A DNA stretch of 64,000 nt from Anaerolineae bacterium (GCA_016926255.1 JAFGOY010000033.1:186001-250000); one strand, 5' to 3'. Positions 15,772 through 29,692 are shown, counted from the stretch's first letter. Numbers and translations: made by a program. Notes: generated by a model not told the origin, from the sequence alone.

Positions 15772-18031
15772 GTTTTTGCCCTTCAAAAATGGCCGACAGG
15801 CGTTTCGAAAAGACGGTGATCCCCACGATGATAACCAGTGCCAACCCACTGATCACCGCCCCCAGCCTGACGCTTACCGGACGATACGTGAACGTAATCT
15901 CGTGATCACCCGTCCGGATGGGCAGCGCGCGCAGCCCTGCGAAGGCCCGCAGCATATCTACCTTCTCGCCATCGACCGACGCCTGCCAGCCGGGGTAATC
16001 CCACTCGCTGACGATCAGAATGCCGTCCTCCGGCGTCTCGACCTCTATCTCGATCAACTCCGGTTGATAATCGGTAATGGTTACCGACCAGTCAGTTGGG
16101 GCCGTTTCCGGCAGATCGAGTGCGGGAGTCTCGTTTAATATTGCCGTCGTAAACGGGTCGAGCGCCGGTTCGTTTAGCCAGCCCAGCGCCGCGCTGTCGT
16201 CGGCGACTTCCAATATCTGGTAAGTCATCCAGGCGCGTGGGTAATCCGGTTCGAGTTCGTGGACTTTCCACGTCGTTGGGTAGCCTAAAGTTTGCTTCTC
16301 AGCGATGGTCGTACTTGGCACTTCCAGTTGATCCCAGTCGGTGAACACATACCTGACGCCCAGCAGTTGGTACAGTCGATACTCCGGCAGTGTTGTGATG
16401 TAGTCGTCGAGCGCCTGCAAGCGCAGCGGGCTGATCCCGCGTATATCCTGGATGCCGAACATGCTGCCATAGTTTCCCGCCAGCCCCAGCCTGCCATCTA
16501 CCCGGAATAGGCTGTGATCTTCCAGCACCGGATCGACTAAATCGTGGACGATCAGTTCCCGTTCGCCTGCCGGAAATGCTTCCCAGTTGGTGTACCACGT
16601 CAGGCTGACCACGTCGAACACCACCAGCGCCATAATCGCCGCTGCCCACCAGCCCTTTTGAGCCTGATTCCCCCACCGCCCGATCACTGCCCAGGTGGCC
16701 ACCAGCAGCAGGGTCAGAAATATCGCCCCGCTGATAATAGAGGTTCGCGATGTGTCGATCTCTTCGAAGAATCGGCTCAGGATGAATGATTCCAGCGCAG
16801 CGGCGGCGGCGATGATCGCGCAAATCGCCAGTATGCGCCGGACGATCTTGAGTTCGAATTGTTCTTTTTGGAGCGCTGCGATCCCCATTCCGGCCAGAAA
16901 CGCGATCCCATAGGCGACGATAAACGCCGCCCGTTCCTGCCCGTGAAACCATGAGCATCCCGGCAGCAGCAGGTAGGCGATCCGGTAGAGGATTGTCGCC
17001 CCGCCAAATGAGTAGATGATCGCAATCAATACCGTCACGCCCCAGAACCGTGCTGACTCATGTTTCCGCCAGATCGCGATCCCGACCAGCGCCAGTGCCG
17101 CGATCCCCGAATACAGCGGTGACCACACGGTCACCACGTTGGGAATCACAAAGATGACCAGGTCTCGCAGTGGGAATCCCTTTGACAGCGCATCGAAGCT
17201 CAGTTCAGCCCGCACCGTCCGGCCCAGGTATTCGAGGCCGGGGAGAAGCTGCACGGCGGCCAGTCCGTATCCCAGCCCGAATATCGCCGCCATCATGATC
17301 GGTGCCAGCCACCACTTTAATTCCTTCCGTACCACCCGGTGGATGATATAGGCAACCAGCAAAAAGGTGATGAACCATGTTGTTTGTGGATGGCCCGCCA
17401 GCAGGCTCAGGCCGAGTCCCCCTGCGCTCAACCCCAGCCAGCCAACGGTCAACCGGCCCGGTTGATCCTCGGTCGCCCGGTAGACACCGAGCAGGCACAG
17501 CGGCAGCCAGGTGCCCGCTTCGAGTAGCGCCAGTTGCAGTGGTGGATACCCGGTCAGGTAGCCGCCGTAGGTCAGCGTGATCGCGCTGATCAGCCCACCC
17601 AGCGATGATTTTGTCACCGTCCGCACGAACAGGTACATCCAGATCGAGACCAGCCAGAAATGGGCGATTGCTTCGGCCTGCACTGCCGCGTAGCCCCAGC
17701 CGCCGGTAAAGTTGCTGATCAAAATCGCTATCAGCCGGGGCGGGTAGAATACCGCCGCCTGTGTATCGGCGATGAACGGGTGACCGGCGTAATTATACGG
17801 GTTCCAGAGAGGAATCTCACCGCCCAGCAGCCGGTCGGCCTGGTACGCGCTGAACGCCACGAACTGCCCGGAGAAGTCGCCCTCCGGGTAAGATACCTGG
17901 TGCAGGGGATCGCCCGTGATCGCCCGCCAGAAATAGAACAGCCAGATGACCGACAGGAAAAGCACCGCCGCCCAATCGGCACGTCTCGGTTTTTCTTTAA
18001 GCCATCCCTGTGCTGTCTCGATCCAACTCAT
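15761..18031 (-). CDS. YfhO-family membrane protein (probable lipid-linked glycosyltransferase)
   Basis: A 756-residue protein with an N-terminal multispanning region (about 13 helices to residue 520), a soluble region of about 200 residues and a final C-terminal helix. The first loop contains GDFSGQFVAFS and PLWNPYNYAGHPFIAD, patterns typical of YfhO/GT-C proteins. In Firmicutes YfhO is linked to glycosylation of teichoic acids, which is known biology but not transferable in detail. The start ATG at 18031 follows a 230-bp intergenic stretch with a repeat, so this gene may begin a transcription unit with the two genes downstream. Confidence 0.8.
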   Translation of the reverse strand: MSWIETAQGWLKEKPRRADWAAVLFLSVIWLFYFWRAITGDPLHQVSYPEGDFSGQFVAFSAYQADRLLGGEIPLWNPYNYAGHPFIADTQAAVFYPPRLIAILISNFTGGWGYAAVQAEAIAHFWLVSIWMYLFVRTVTKSSLGGLISAITLTYGGYLTGYPPLQLALLEAGTWLPLCLLGVYRATEDQPGRLTVGWLGLSAGGLGLSLLAGHPQTTWFITFLLVAYIIHRVVRKELKWWLAPIMMAAIFGLGYGLAAVQLLPGLEYLGRTVRAELSFDALSKGFPLRDLVIFVIPNVVTVWSPLYSGIAALALVGIAIWRKHESARFWGVTVLIAIIYSFGGATILYRIAYLLLPGCSWFHGQERAAFIVAYGIAFLAGMGIAALQKEQFELKIVRRILAICAIIAAAAALESFILSRFFEEIDTSRTSIISGAIFLTLLLVATWAVIGRWGNQAQKGWWAAAIMALVVFDVVSLTWYTNWEAFPAGERELIVHDLVDPVLEDHSLFRVDGRLGLAGNYGSMFGIQDIRGISPLRLQALDDYITTLPEYRLYQLLGVRYVFTDWDQLEVPSTTIAEKQTLGYPTTWKVHELEPDYPRAWMTYQILEVADDSAALGWLNEPALDPFTTAILNETPALDLPETAPTDWSVTITDYQPELIEIEVETPEDGILIVSEWDYPGWQASVDGEKVDMLRAFAGLRALPIRTGDHEITFTYRPVSVRLGAVISGLALVIIVGITVFSKRLSAIFEGQKHAV

Positions 18032-18105
18032 TGATACTCCATCTGCTTTGCTTTAATCTGCTCTTTCCCATGTTGTCATAGGCGACATTACGATCGGAGA
18101 TCGCT

Positions 18106-18220
18106 GATTGTAGCCTGGGGGCTGTGTAGAACCCGCTTACAACAATTCATCACAAAAAAAGATATGCCGTCCCCCTTTGCTAAGGGGGAAAAGCATTTCG
18201 CTCTGCGAAATGCAGGGGGC
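18106..18220. repeat. modular palindromic repeats upstream of the YfhO gene
   Basis: This gap holds two repeat modules. TTGTAGCCTGGGG begins near 18108 and recurs at 29711 and 40911. At 18171-18220 a C-run/G-run pair brackets a perfect hairpin, GCATTTCGC (18193-18201) with GCGAAATGC (18205-18213) and loop TCT. The architecture matches the repeats at 44467 and 47353, although the inner palindrome differs. Confidence 0.7.
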
Positions 18221-18262
18221 GATCATCACCGAATCATAATCATACTCAAACGTCGGATTCTC

Positions 18263-19429
18263 CTACTCCCTCCGGCTCTGGAACTCCTCCCGGATCGTCT
18301 CGTAAAAGCCGAGCGTCCGCGCCGCGATCTGTTTCCAGCTGAATTTCTGTGCGATCTTCAGTGCCGCCGTTTCCAGCTCTTTCCGGCGTCCCGGCGATTC
18401 CCACAGCCGGATAATCGCATCGACCAGTGCATTCGGGTCGTTGACCGGGATCATCTCGACCGCTTCGCCCAGTTCCGGCAGCGGCATCTGTGGCTCGGTG
18501 GTGATGATCGCCTTGCCATGTGCCAGCGATGTCATTAGCGTGGTGCGCCGCAGCGATACACCGTCAACGTAGGGCAGGGTGGTGATGTCACTGCTGCAAA
18601 AGCCCGCGCTGATCGTCGGCGGCTCGGCATAGCCCGTCCAGTGGATTCTATTGCCCAGCCCCAGCCGTTTGATCTGCTTGTCGACCTCTTTCCCGTAGAC
18701 CAGATTGGTCGGGTCACTGGCTCCCGCCCGCCCGCCGATCATGATCAGGTGGACCGGCAGCCCCTGTTTGACGAGTTTCGCCAGCGCATCGATCAGCACT
18801 GTTACGCCTTTGCTGCGGTTCAGAAATCCAAAGTGGCTGATTAACAGATCGTCGTTTTTTACGCCGTACTGTGCGCGCCAGTCTGCCCGGTCGAAACCCT
18901 CCGGCGGGTTGATGCTGAAGTTGCTACTGATCGGTATCCAGGCTACTTCGCGGATTCCCCAGTCGTCGCGCAGCCTGATTTCGTCCTCTCCGTTGGTCGT
19001 GATCACACCGTCGACGTCCTGCGTGAGTTTCCTGACTATCCATATGCGCAGCTTTCCTGCTTTTGGAAACAGATACGGGACACGCAGGTCGTGGCAGGTG
19101 ACGATCACCGGGATGTCCTTCACCCGGCTGGGTAGCCAGTGGATCGACGGGTGCATGTTGAACGCGGCGGTCTGGAACTGGATGTTGATGATGTCGAGCC
19201 GGTTGTCTTTGATCCACCGTTTGATCGCCCGGTTGGTCAGCCAGTTCCAGCGGCCTTTGACGTGTGCCTCTACGTTGATCGGGTAGCGGCTGTCGGCTTT
19301 TGCTTTTGCCCGTGTAAAGACAAACACCTCATGCCCGGCATCGATCATCGCCCGTGATAGGTCCCTAGTAAAGTTTGCCACCCCGCCGGTAAGGGGCGGG
19401 TATTCGCCTGTAATCATCCCTACGCGCAC
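18263..19429 (-). CDS. GT4-family glycosyltransferase
   Basis: A 388-residue cytoplasmic GT-B enzyme. The N-terminal MITGEYPPLTGGVANF loop is the classic acceptor-side start of GT4 enzymes. The donor-binding half contains FGFLNRSKGVTVLIDAL and MIGGRAG. In the region that usually holds EX7E, the sequence reads GVSLRRTTLMTSLAHGKAI, so the first Glu is replaced and catalysis may be altered. The GTG at 19429 has GAGGG six bases upstream, and only 1 nt separates it from the GT2 stop codon, so the two genes are cotranscribed. Probably adds a sugar to a lipid-linked glycan. Donor and acceptor are unknown. Confidence 0.88.
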   Translation of the reverse strand: MRVGMITGEYPPLTGGVANFTRDLSRAMIDAGHEVFVFTRAKAKADSRYPINVEAHVKGRWNWLTNRAIKRWIKDNRLDIINIQFQTAAFNMHPSIHWLPSRVKDIPVIVTCHDLRVPYLFPKAGKLRIWIVRKLTQDVDGVITTNGEDEIRLRDDWGIREVAWIPISSNFSINPPEGFDRADWRAQYGVKNDDLLISHFGFLNRSKGVTVLIDALAKLVKQGLPVHLIMIGGRAGASDPTNLVYGKEVDKQIKRLGLGNRIHWTGYAEPPTISAGFCSSDITTLPYVDGVSLRRTTLMTSLAHGKAIITTEPQMPLPELGEAVEMIPVNDPNALVDAIIRLWESPGRRKELETAALKIAQKFSWKQIAARTLGFYETIREEFQSRRE

Positions 19430-19430
19430 G

Positions 19431-20375
19431 TCAGACCCTCGCCGGTAATCCGGATTTGATCACTTGATAATATGCCTCGATGCGGCTTTTGCGCAGGTCG
19501 CGTTTGTTCCAGAACAGCCATTTGATGCTTTCCAGTACAAGCTGCCAGATGTAACTGATCAGGAGAAACACACGAAGACAAAAGCCCGCGAATTGACCGT
19601 AATACTTGGCAAAGTAGCGGATTTTACTGGTCTGGAAGTGGATGTGCTTTTGCGCAATCACCTGATCGCTGCTCTTGCCCCCGTAATGCAAAATCTGTGC
19701 ATCCGGGACGTAGTGAATTTCCCAGCCGGATTGTTTGATCCGGCGCTGCCAGTCCAGTTCCTCCGAATACATGAAGAAGCGGCTGTCCAGTTCACCCACC
19801 GATTCGTATACGCTGCGTCTGATCAACAGTGCCGCCCCCTCGACCCAGTCCACCGCCTGTGTCTCGTCGTCGGGTTGATCGGCTATATAGTATTGATCGA
19901 GTACCCGCTTTGGGGCAATGGGTTGGAGCCAGGTGCTTTCGAAGATCGCCGTCCACAATGTGGGGAATCGTCGGCGCGAGGGTTGGACGGAGCCGCCGTC
20001 GGTCACCAGTTTCGGGCCGACTGCGCCAACCGTTGGATTCGCATCCAAATAAGCGACCAGTGTTTGCAGCGCGCTGCCAGTGATACGGGTGTCGGGATTG
20101 AGCAAGAATAGATAGTTGCCCTGGGCGGCTTTCAACCCGACGTTGTTTCCGCCTGTGAAGCCGAGGTTCTCCCCCGTTTCAATCAGGTGTATATCGGGGA
20201 AGCGCTGGCCGATCATTTCGACCGTCCCGTCCGTCGAGGCATTGTCGACGACGATGACTTCAACCGGCAGGGCGTTTTCCTGGTTGTCCAGGCTCTCCTG
20301 AATCGATTCAAGGCAACCCTGTAAGAGGTCGCACACGTTCCAGCTTACAATGACTATCGAAAGTTTGGGTGTCAT
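19431..20375 (-). CDS. GT2-family glycosyltransferase (rhamnosyltransferase-like)
   Basis: A 314-residue GT-A enzyme. The start is LSIVIVSWN, the nucleotide-binding segment VDNASTDGT, the donor loop GFTGGNNVGLKAA and the metal motif LLNPDTR; the catalytic SEELDW lies near residue 220. A hydrophobic segment near residues 275-300 suggests membrane association. The pattern is that of WcaA/RfbN-type transferases, many of which use dTDP- or GDP-deoxysugars. GDP-rhamnose synthesis genes lie 4 kb upstream, which makes rhamnose a reasonable but unproven donor. The ATG at 20375 is used; a TTG nine bases upstream lacks a Shine-Dalgarno. Confidence 0.88.
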   Translation of the reverse strand: MTPKLSIVIVSWNVCDLLQGCLESIQESLDNQENALPVEVIVVDNASTDGTVEMIGQRFPDIHLIETGENLGFTGGNNVGLKAAQGNYLFLLNPDTRITGSALQTLVAYLDANPTVGAVGPKLVTDGGSVQPSRRRFPTLWTAIFESTWLQPIAPKRVLDQYYIADQPDDETQAVDWVEGAALLIRRSVYESVGELDSRFFMYSEELDWQRRIKQSGWEIHYVPDAQILHYGGKSSDQVIAQKHIHFQTSKIRYFAKYYGQFAGFCLRVFLLISYIWQLVLESIKWLFWNKRDLRKSRIEAYYQVIKSGLPARV

Positions 20376-20570
20376 AGTCCTCAAAAAAAGGAGCGGCTTC
20401 CTGCTTCGCCGCTTTGCTTTTCCCTGTTCGCCGGGCGATTATAACCGCTGACGGGTTCAGGCACAATAACCGCAGGGCGGCGCTAAGTGGCGATCAAAAA
20501 TACCGGATGCCTTGAGTGCATCCGGTATCGTCGTTTTCTATCTCTTGGCTTGAGCGAACAACCGGGAGGG

Positions 20571-21980
20571 TTATTCTGCTTCCTCGACCTCGACCTCAGC
20601 TTCGATGTCGACCTCAACCTCGGCCTCAATCTCTACTTCGGCTTCTGCTTCCGCCTCGACCTCAACCTCGGCCTCCGCTTCGACTTCGGCTTCCGCTTCG
20701 ATCATGGCCTCTGCTTCCATCACTTCTTCGACTATCTCAGGCTCTTCGATTGACGCCTCGTCCTCTGGCTGATCGTCGCCTTCCGCTGAGGCTTCGGTTA
20801 TCCGAACCATTGACGGTTGATCCCCGTGCGCGATCATCCAGTCGGTGAATTCGTCGTGGGTGACGGCGTCAAGGCTCAACCCGATCCGCTTGCGCTCGGT
20901 GTCGATGTTGATCACCCGCACCAGCAGGTCTTCGCCTTCCTGCGCCCATTTGCGCGGGTCCTGGATGTTGTAGCTGGACATTTCGCTGACGTGCGCCAGC
21001 CCGGTTACCCCGTTCGGCAGGTCAAGGAAGATACCGTATTCGGCCACACTGCTGACCGTTCCGGTGACCAGGCTGCCGACCGCGTACTGTTCCTCGATGC
21101 TTCCCCAGGGATCGGGCACAACTGCCTTGCGATTGAGGCTGATCCGCTCCCGCTCAATATCGATCTGGTCGATCCGGACTTCGACGTCATCGCCAACCGT
21201 CAGGACTTCGCTGGGATGATTCACATGCTGCCAGTCAAGTTTAGAAATATGGATGAGTCCGTGAACGCCGTTCCCGATATCGACGAAGGCTCCATAATCG
21301 ACCAGCCCGACGACCTTGCCCTGCACGATCTCGCCGATTTCCAGATCAGACAGGCATTCCTTGCGAACACTGCGCTGGGCGGCTGTTTCGCTCATCACCA
21401 GGCGGTTGCGGCGCTGGTTGACTTCGATCACCTTCACCATCAGCTTGCTGCTGATCAGTTTTGTCTTGATGTCAGTAGCGCGGTCGGAGGATGCTCCTCG
21501 CGGGATTTCGCATAATTGTGAGTTTGGAATAAAACCACGCAGACGTCCGAAATCGACCAGTACGCCACCTTTGTTCTGCCCAATCACCTCGACCTCGATC
21601 ACGTCGGAAGACTCGTGCAGTTTGCTTGCCTCGTCCCAGTCTTCTATTGTCAAAGCCTTGTTGATCGATACCAGTAGTTCGCCGTCTTTGCTGAGCGGTC
21701 TGAGGACGACGACTGAGATTTCCGCCCCTGGTTTGATACGGTCGAGCGTATTTGGATCGAGCCGGTCCAGGTCTGAACGCGGCACGATGGCGTCTCTCTT
21801 TGTGCCAACATCAAGAATAACTTGATCGTCGGTGATTTCTAGTACCAGTCCGGCCAGAGTCTCTCCTCTTCGGGGCTGGTCATAGTCGTAGGAATCCAGT
21901 AGAGCTTCAAAACTCAAAAAATCTAGCTCGTTTTCCTCTTCTACATTTTCAACTGAAGTAGCTGGTGCATCGGATGTCAT
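20571..21980 (-). CDS. ribosomal protein S1-like protein with long acidic tail
   Basis: A 469-residue cytoplasmic RNA-binding protein with four S1/OB domains (about 37-112, 123-203, 217-287, 304-374). These are recognised by KPGAEISVVV, VLVDFGRLRGFIPNSQL, VVGLVDYGAFVDIGNGVHGLIHIS and VAEYGIFLDLPNGVTGLAHVSE. The best-conserved pair is the third and fourth. This is the size of the short S1 proteins of Gram-positive-type bacteria that bind mRNA at the ribosome. The last 70 residues are almost only Glu, Ala, Val and Ile in a repeating EAEVE-like pattern, encoded by near-identical short DNA units. The gene stands alone and is not obviously related to its glycan neighbours. Confidence 0.88.
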   Translation of the reverse strand: MTSDAPATSVENVEEENELDFLSFEALLDSYDYDQPRRGETLAGLVLEITDDQVILDVGTKRDAIVPRSDLDRLDPNTLDRIKPGAEISVVVLRPLSKDGELLVSINKALTIEDWDEASKLHESSDVIEVEVIGQNKGGVLVDFGRLRGFIPNSQLCEIPRGASSDRATDIKTKLISSKLMVKVIEVNQRRNRLVMSETAAQRSVRKECLSDLEIGEIVQGKVVGLVDYGAFVDIGNGVHGLIHISKLDWQHVNHPSEVLTVGDDVEVRIDQIDIERERISLNRKAVVPDPWGSIEEQYAVGSLVTGTVSSVAEYGIFLDLPNGVTGLAHVSEMSSYNIQDPRKWAQEGEDLLVRVINIDTERKRIGLSLDAVTHDEFTDWMIAHGDQPSMVRITEASAEGDDQPEDEASIEEPEIVEEVMEAEAMIEAEAEVEAEAEVEVEAEAEAEVEIEAEVEVDIEAEVEVEEAE

Positions 21981-22285
21981 AGCGGTTATTAATAGGTCTC
22001 CCTTTTCAAAGTTTTCCTGGCCTCATCGTGGGTGGTTGAACCCCGTTGGGCCAGAAGGAACCGCGTTTGTTGATCGCAGTTGAGCCATGTGGCGGTGATC
22101 TGTCGTTGCGGAACGACGGCGATTCTACCGGCTTTGCCTGGTAGGTATCCTGTCATTCCGCTTCGAACTGCCAGTACCTGTTCTCTGCTTCAGGGCTTCG
22201 CGGACGCCGGCAGTAGCTCAGAAAGGCGATGTTCTAGGTGGTTCCTGAGCGACGAGTATATAGTGTTTTATCGGTTTGATCAAAT
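21981..22285. other. 305-bp intergenic region between tatD and the S1 gene
   Basis: No convincing reading frame, tRNA or known RNA is visible. It must hold the S1 promoter if TatD does not read through. One short perfect hairpin is present around 22101-22118 (GTCGTT, loop GCGG, AACGAC). AAAAGGGAG upstream of the S1 ATG lies about 17 nt away, farther than usual for a Shine-Dalgarno. Confidence 0.5.
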
Positions 22286-23098
22286 CTATCGGTCGAATTC
22301 GAACAGCGCGGCGGCGTTTCGCGTGGTGTTTTCGGCTGTCGTTTTAGGGGATTCTTCACGCAGCGTGGCGATCTCTTCGGCGATGTAGCGCAGGTAGCCC
22401 GGTTCGTTGCGTTTGCCCCGGTAAGGCTCCGGCGTGAGGTATGGCGCATCGGTTTCGAGCAGCAGGCGATCTCCCGGCAGCCGTGCGGCGACAGTCTTCG
22501 TATCGGCGGATTTCTTGAAGGTCACCGGCCCGGAAATGCCGAAGAAGAAGTTCATCGCCAGCGCTTCTTCTGCATCGATCCAGGTTCCCGAAAAAGAATG
22601 CAGCACGCCCGGTCTTTTGGCCAAAGGTGTGCCTTCCAGTGTTGTATGCCATTCTTCCAGTATGGCAAGTATGTCGGCGGTCGAATTCCGGTTGTGAAGG
22701 ATCACCGGCAGCGACCGCTCGGCGGCCAGCTTGAGCTGCAATTTGAGCCACTTCCACTGGTTCGCACGCGGCGTCTTGTCCCAGTGATAATCCAGCCCGA
22801 TCTCGCCGATGGCAACCACTTTCGGATGTTTGCTCAACTGCCAGATTTCTTTGAGCGCCGGTTCGGGTGGGCCGGGGTTGGGGCCGATTTCGTTCGGATG
22901 GAATCCCACCGCCGCGTAGATCGGTTCGTATTGCTCCGCCAGTTCGATGGCTGCCTGGCTGGTAGCGATGTCCAGCCCCGGCACGACGAAGCGGCTGACG
23001 CCTGCTTTCAGCGCCCGTGTGATGACGTCGTCGCGATCTTCGTCGTAGAAATTATGATCCAGGTGGCAGTGTGTATCGACTAATTCCATGTTGGACAT
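22286..23098 (-). CDS. TatD-family metal-dependent hydrolase
   Basis: A 270-residue TIM-barrel enzyme of the TatD family (3'-5' exonuclease/DNase in characterised members). The metal ligands are visible: DTHCHLD near the start, GEIGLDYHW (Glu), ILHNR (His), LHSFSG (His) and LETDAPYLTP (Asp). The length is normal and the protein should be cytoplasmic. The ATG at 23098 lacks a clear Shine-Dalgarno; the internal ATG at 23089 (MELVDTH) is an alternative. A strong terminator separates it from the phosphomannomutase gene upstream, so it is likely transcribed on its own. Confidence 0.93.
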   Translation of the reverse strand: MSNMELVDTHCHLDHNFYDEDRDDVITRALKAGVSRFVVPGLDIATSQAAIELAEQYEPIYAAVGFHPNEIGPNPGPPEPALKEIWQLSKHPKVVAIGEIGLDYHWDKTPRANQWKWLKLQLKLAAERSLPVILHNRNSTADILAILEEWHTTLEGTPLAKRPGVLHSFSGTWIDAEEALAMNFFFGISGPVTFKKSADTKTVAARLPGDRLLLETDAPYLTPEPYRGKRNEPGYLRYIAEEIATLREESPKTTAENTTRNAAALFEFDR

Positions 23099-23103
23099 CT
23101 ATA

Positions 23104-23139
23104 TAAAAAAACGCCCCCTCACCACATCGATGAGGGGGC
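23104..23139 (-). terminator. rho-independent terminator after phosphomannomutase gene
   Basis: Perfect 9-bp stem GCCCCCTCA (23131-23139 on the minus strand) with TGAGGGGGC (23113-23121), followed on the minus strand by GTTTTTTT. It lies 9 nt beyond the stop codon. Confidence 0.88.
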
Positions 23140-23147
23140 ATAGGCAT

Positions 23148-26537
<3,390 letters not shown>

Positions 26538-26648
26538 AGTCCACCCTCATTACTGGTAGAAAAGCAATAATTCAACACGAGTCAGTATACCGTATGCGCT
26601 TCAGGCGTGGCAATTGTATTGGATATCGTGTCTCGAAATCGTATGAAT

Positions 26649-26675
26649 AAAAACGGCTGCTCGATTGAGCAGCCG
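26649..26675 (-). terminator. rho-independent terminator after ahcY
   Basis: Perfect 9-bp stem CGGCTGCTC/GAGCAGCCG (arms 26667-26675 and 26654-26662) with a 4-nt loop, followed on the minus strand by TTTTTATT. It is placed 22 nt after the ahcY stop. Confidence 0.88.
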
Positions 26676-26696
26676 TGTCGATGCCGCAGTAGGGGA

Positions 26697-27971
<1,275 letters not shown>

Positions 27972-28022
27972 TTACTCCATTCTCGGTTTTTGCCGTGGAA
28001 GCATTCTAAATATTCAATAGGT

Positions 28023-28069
28023 CTGGGCGTTGATCGCGTCCCCATACAGCGCCCAGGGGCGAGATTATA
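28023..28069 (-). promoter_or_regulatory. ahcY promoter -10 and 5' leader hairpin
   Basis: A perfect TATAAT on the minus strand (28064-28069) lies about 100 nt upstream of ahcY; no good -35 box is visible. A 7-bp stem CTGGGCG/CGCCCAG (28050-28056 with 28023-28029) would form at or just after the predicted transcript start. It does not match the SAH-riboswitch consensus that I can recall, so a riboswitch is not claimed. Confidence 0.4.
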
Positions 28070-28169
28070 CCGCGTCTTTCACACTTTCCTAGAGCGTGTT
28101 ATGTACTCTTTGCCCTCGTGTTATCTGCCTGTTCTGGGGATGAGGGCTTTCGACGATTACCTCATGCCC

Positions 28170-28997
28170 TTACTCCGCTCTCGACGCCAACCCCTCGATG
28201 AACTCGCCGGTAATCTGGTAGCCCAGCCGTTCGTAAGTTTTGATCGCGGCGATATTGTCCTGCCGGACGTTGAGGACGATCAGTCGGAACCCGTCGTCGA
28301 TAAGGGCTTTAGTCACCGCCTGGCTGACCACCGTCCCCCAGTGCTTCCCGCGTGAGTCAGGGTGTACGACCACGTTGCCAACTGCCGCCACCGCTTCTCG
28401 TTTTGCCGTGAGATGCGTCCCCGCCACTGCTTTTAATCTGTTGTCGACAAAAATGCCATAGTAGTAACCATCGCCGACCATCACCGGGTCGAAGGCGATA
28501 TCGCGCATGTCGCGGGAGTCGTGTGCTGATGCCTCGCGTTGCAGCCGGTTGATCTCGTCGACATCGTCCGCATCCAGCCGCCGGGGGAGGGGGGTATTTG
28601 CGTCTGGTTGCATCGGTGAGAATTGTTTCGGGTGCAGCCTCATCCGGAACATATGATAGATCGCTTCGACATCATATACCGTCTTGATTATGTCTGCTGC
28701 TTCCGGCTTTGCCGTCAGGTAAATTTGCTGTGGGGCCGTGTCGCTGTGCAGGATCGCCTCGACTGCCGGGAGCGTCCCGAATAGAAACAACACTGTGGGA
28801 GAAAGCCCGGTATAGATCAGCCCCAGCCCTTTGACCTGTTCGTCGACCGAAGCCGTGTACCAGTTGGCCTGGCTGGCATAAGGTTCTTCCAGGTCGCCGA
28901 GCGCGTAGGCGGTGTAGCTCTCGTCTGACGAAAGAAAATCACGGACAAACGCGGTATCGGTCGTCTTTTTGATAGTGTAGTTGTTCTTGTTAGGCAT
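28170..28997 (-). CDS. GNAT-family N-acetyltransferase
   Basis: A 275-residue protein with a C-terminal GNAT fold (about residues 135-270). The acetyl-CoA loop is VHPDSRGKHWGTVVS and the last signature is LNVRQDNIAAIKTYERLGY. The N-terminal 130 residues are a divergent second GNAT-like half, as in two-domain acetyltransferases. The acceptor cannot be predicted. It starts 14 nt after the methyltransferase stop on the same strand, so the two are probably cotranscribed. Confidence 0.85.
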   Translation of the reverse strand: MPNKNNYTIKKTTDTAFVRDFLSSDESYTAYALGDLEEPYASQANWYTASVDEQVKGLGLIYTGLSPTVLFLFGTLPAVEAILHSDTAPQQIYLTAKPEAADIIKTVYDVEAIYHMFRMRLHPKQFSPMQPDANTPLPRRLDADDVDEINRLQREASAHDSRDMRDIAFDPVMVGDGYYYGIFVDNRLKAVAGTHLTAKREAVAAVGNVVVHPDSRGKHWGTVVSQAVTKALIDDGFRLIVLNVRQDNIAAIKTYERLGYQITGEFIEGLASRAE

Positions 28998-29011
28998 AGT
29001 CGTCGTACCCG

Positions 29012-29692
29012 TTAGCCTGTAGTAGGAATATTTTTCTGTGCGATATAGAGAATTCGTTCTCCTGACACACTTCCCCAGGCTCTTTCCAGCAGAGTATAGA
29101 CTCCCAGCGGCAGCACATTCACCCGGTGGTTGAACAGTTTTGAGAGTCGCGAATTGCGCTTGATGCCCAGCGCGAAGGGAGAGTCGACCCGCACGGTTTT
29201 AATGATCGTGGCCGGGTTTTCCTGAAGCACCTCGTTGATGCCGGGATCGTCTTCCCGGTCGTAGTCGAAGATGATCGTGCCTCCCGGTTTTGCGATGCGG
29301 ATCATCTCGCCGATGACCGATCCAGCTTCTCCCAGTCCTGAGAGTGTGCGGATGCACAACACCGTATCGTAGCGGTCGTCCGGCTCCTCGATCCCGTTCA
29401 GTAAATCGCCCTTCCTGACAGTCACCTGGGGATAATGGCCTTCGATGTATCGGATGAACGCCTCGGAATAGTCCATTGCCGAGTAAGTCTCGACCTTTGG
29501 CAGCTCCGTGACGAATCGCCCGTGACCGATTGAGCAGTCGTACAGGTCGCCTGCTGCGTGGCGTTTGATGACCCGGCATTCGACCTGGTGCCTGACGATG
29601 TCGATTTTTCCTTTGAACTTGCGCTCGTACTGTGCGACCTGCGAATCTTCGGTGAATTGATTGGAATAGTCGTACTGCAAAGCCGTCTCCAA
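29012..29692 (-). CDS. class I SAM-dependent methyltransferase
   Basis: A 226-residue Rossmann-fold methyltransferase. Motif I is DLYDCSIGHGRF, a variant with Cys-Ser-Ile where many members have Gly-x-Gly. The acidic residue after strand 2 is in SAMDYSEAFI, and motif IV/post-I is DTVLCIRTLSGLGE. The substrate is unknown. Proximity to ahcY, which would clear its by-product, may be coincidental, since methyltransferases are common. The ATG at 29692 is preceded by 190 bp of repeat-containing intergenic DNA. Confidence 0.82.
   Translation of the reverse strand: METALQYDYSNQFTEDSQVAQYERKFKGKIDIVRHQVECRVIKRHAAGDLYDCSIGHGRFVTELPKVETYSAMDYSEAFIRYIEGHYPQVTVRKGDLLNGIEEPDDRYDTVLCIRTLSGLGEAGSVIGEMIRIAKPGGTIIFDYDREDDPGINEVLQENPATIIKTVRVDSPFALGIKRNSRLSKLFNHRVNVLPLGVYTLLERAWGSVSGERILYIAQKNIPTTG

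Noticed and set aside
28023-28069. SAH or SAM riboswitch upstream of ahcY
   Set aside because: The hairpin and spacing do not match the conserved cores I know; only a plain hairpin can be claimed.
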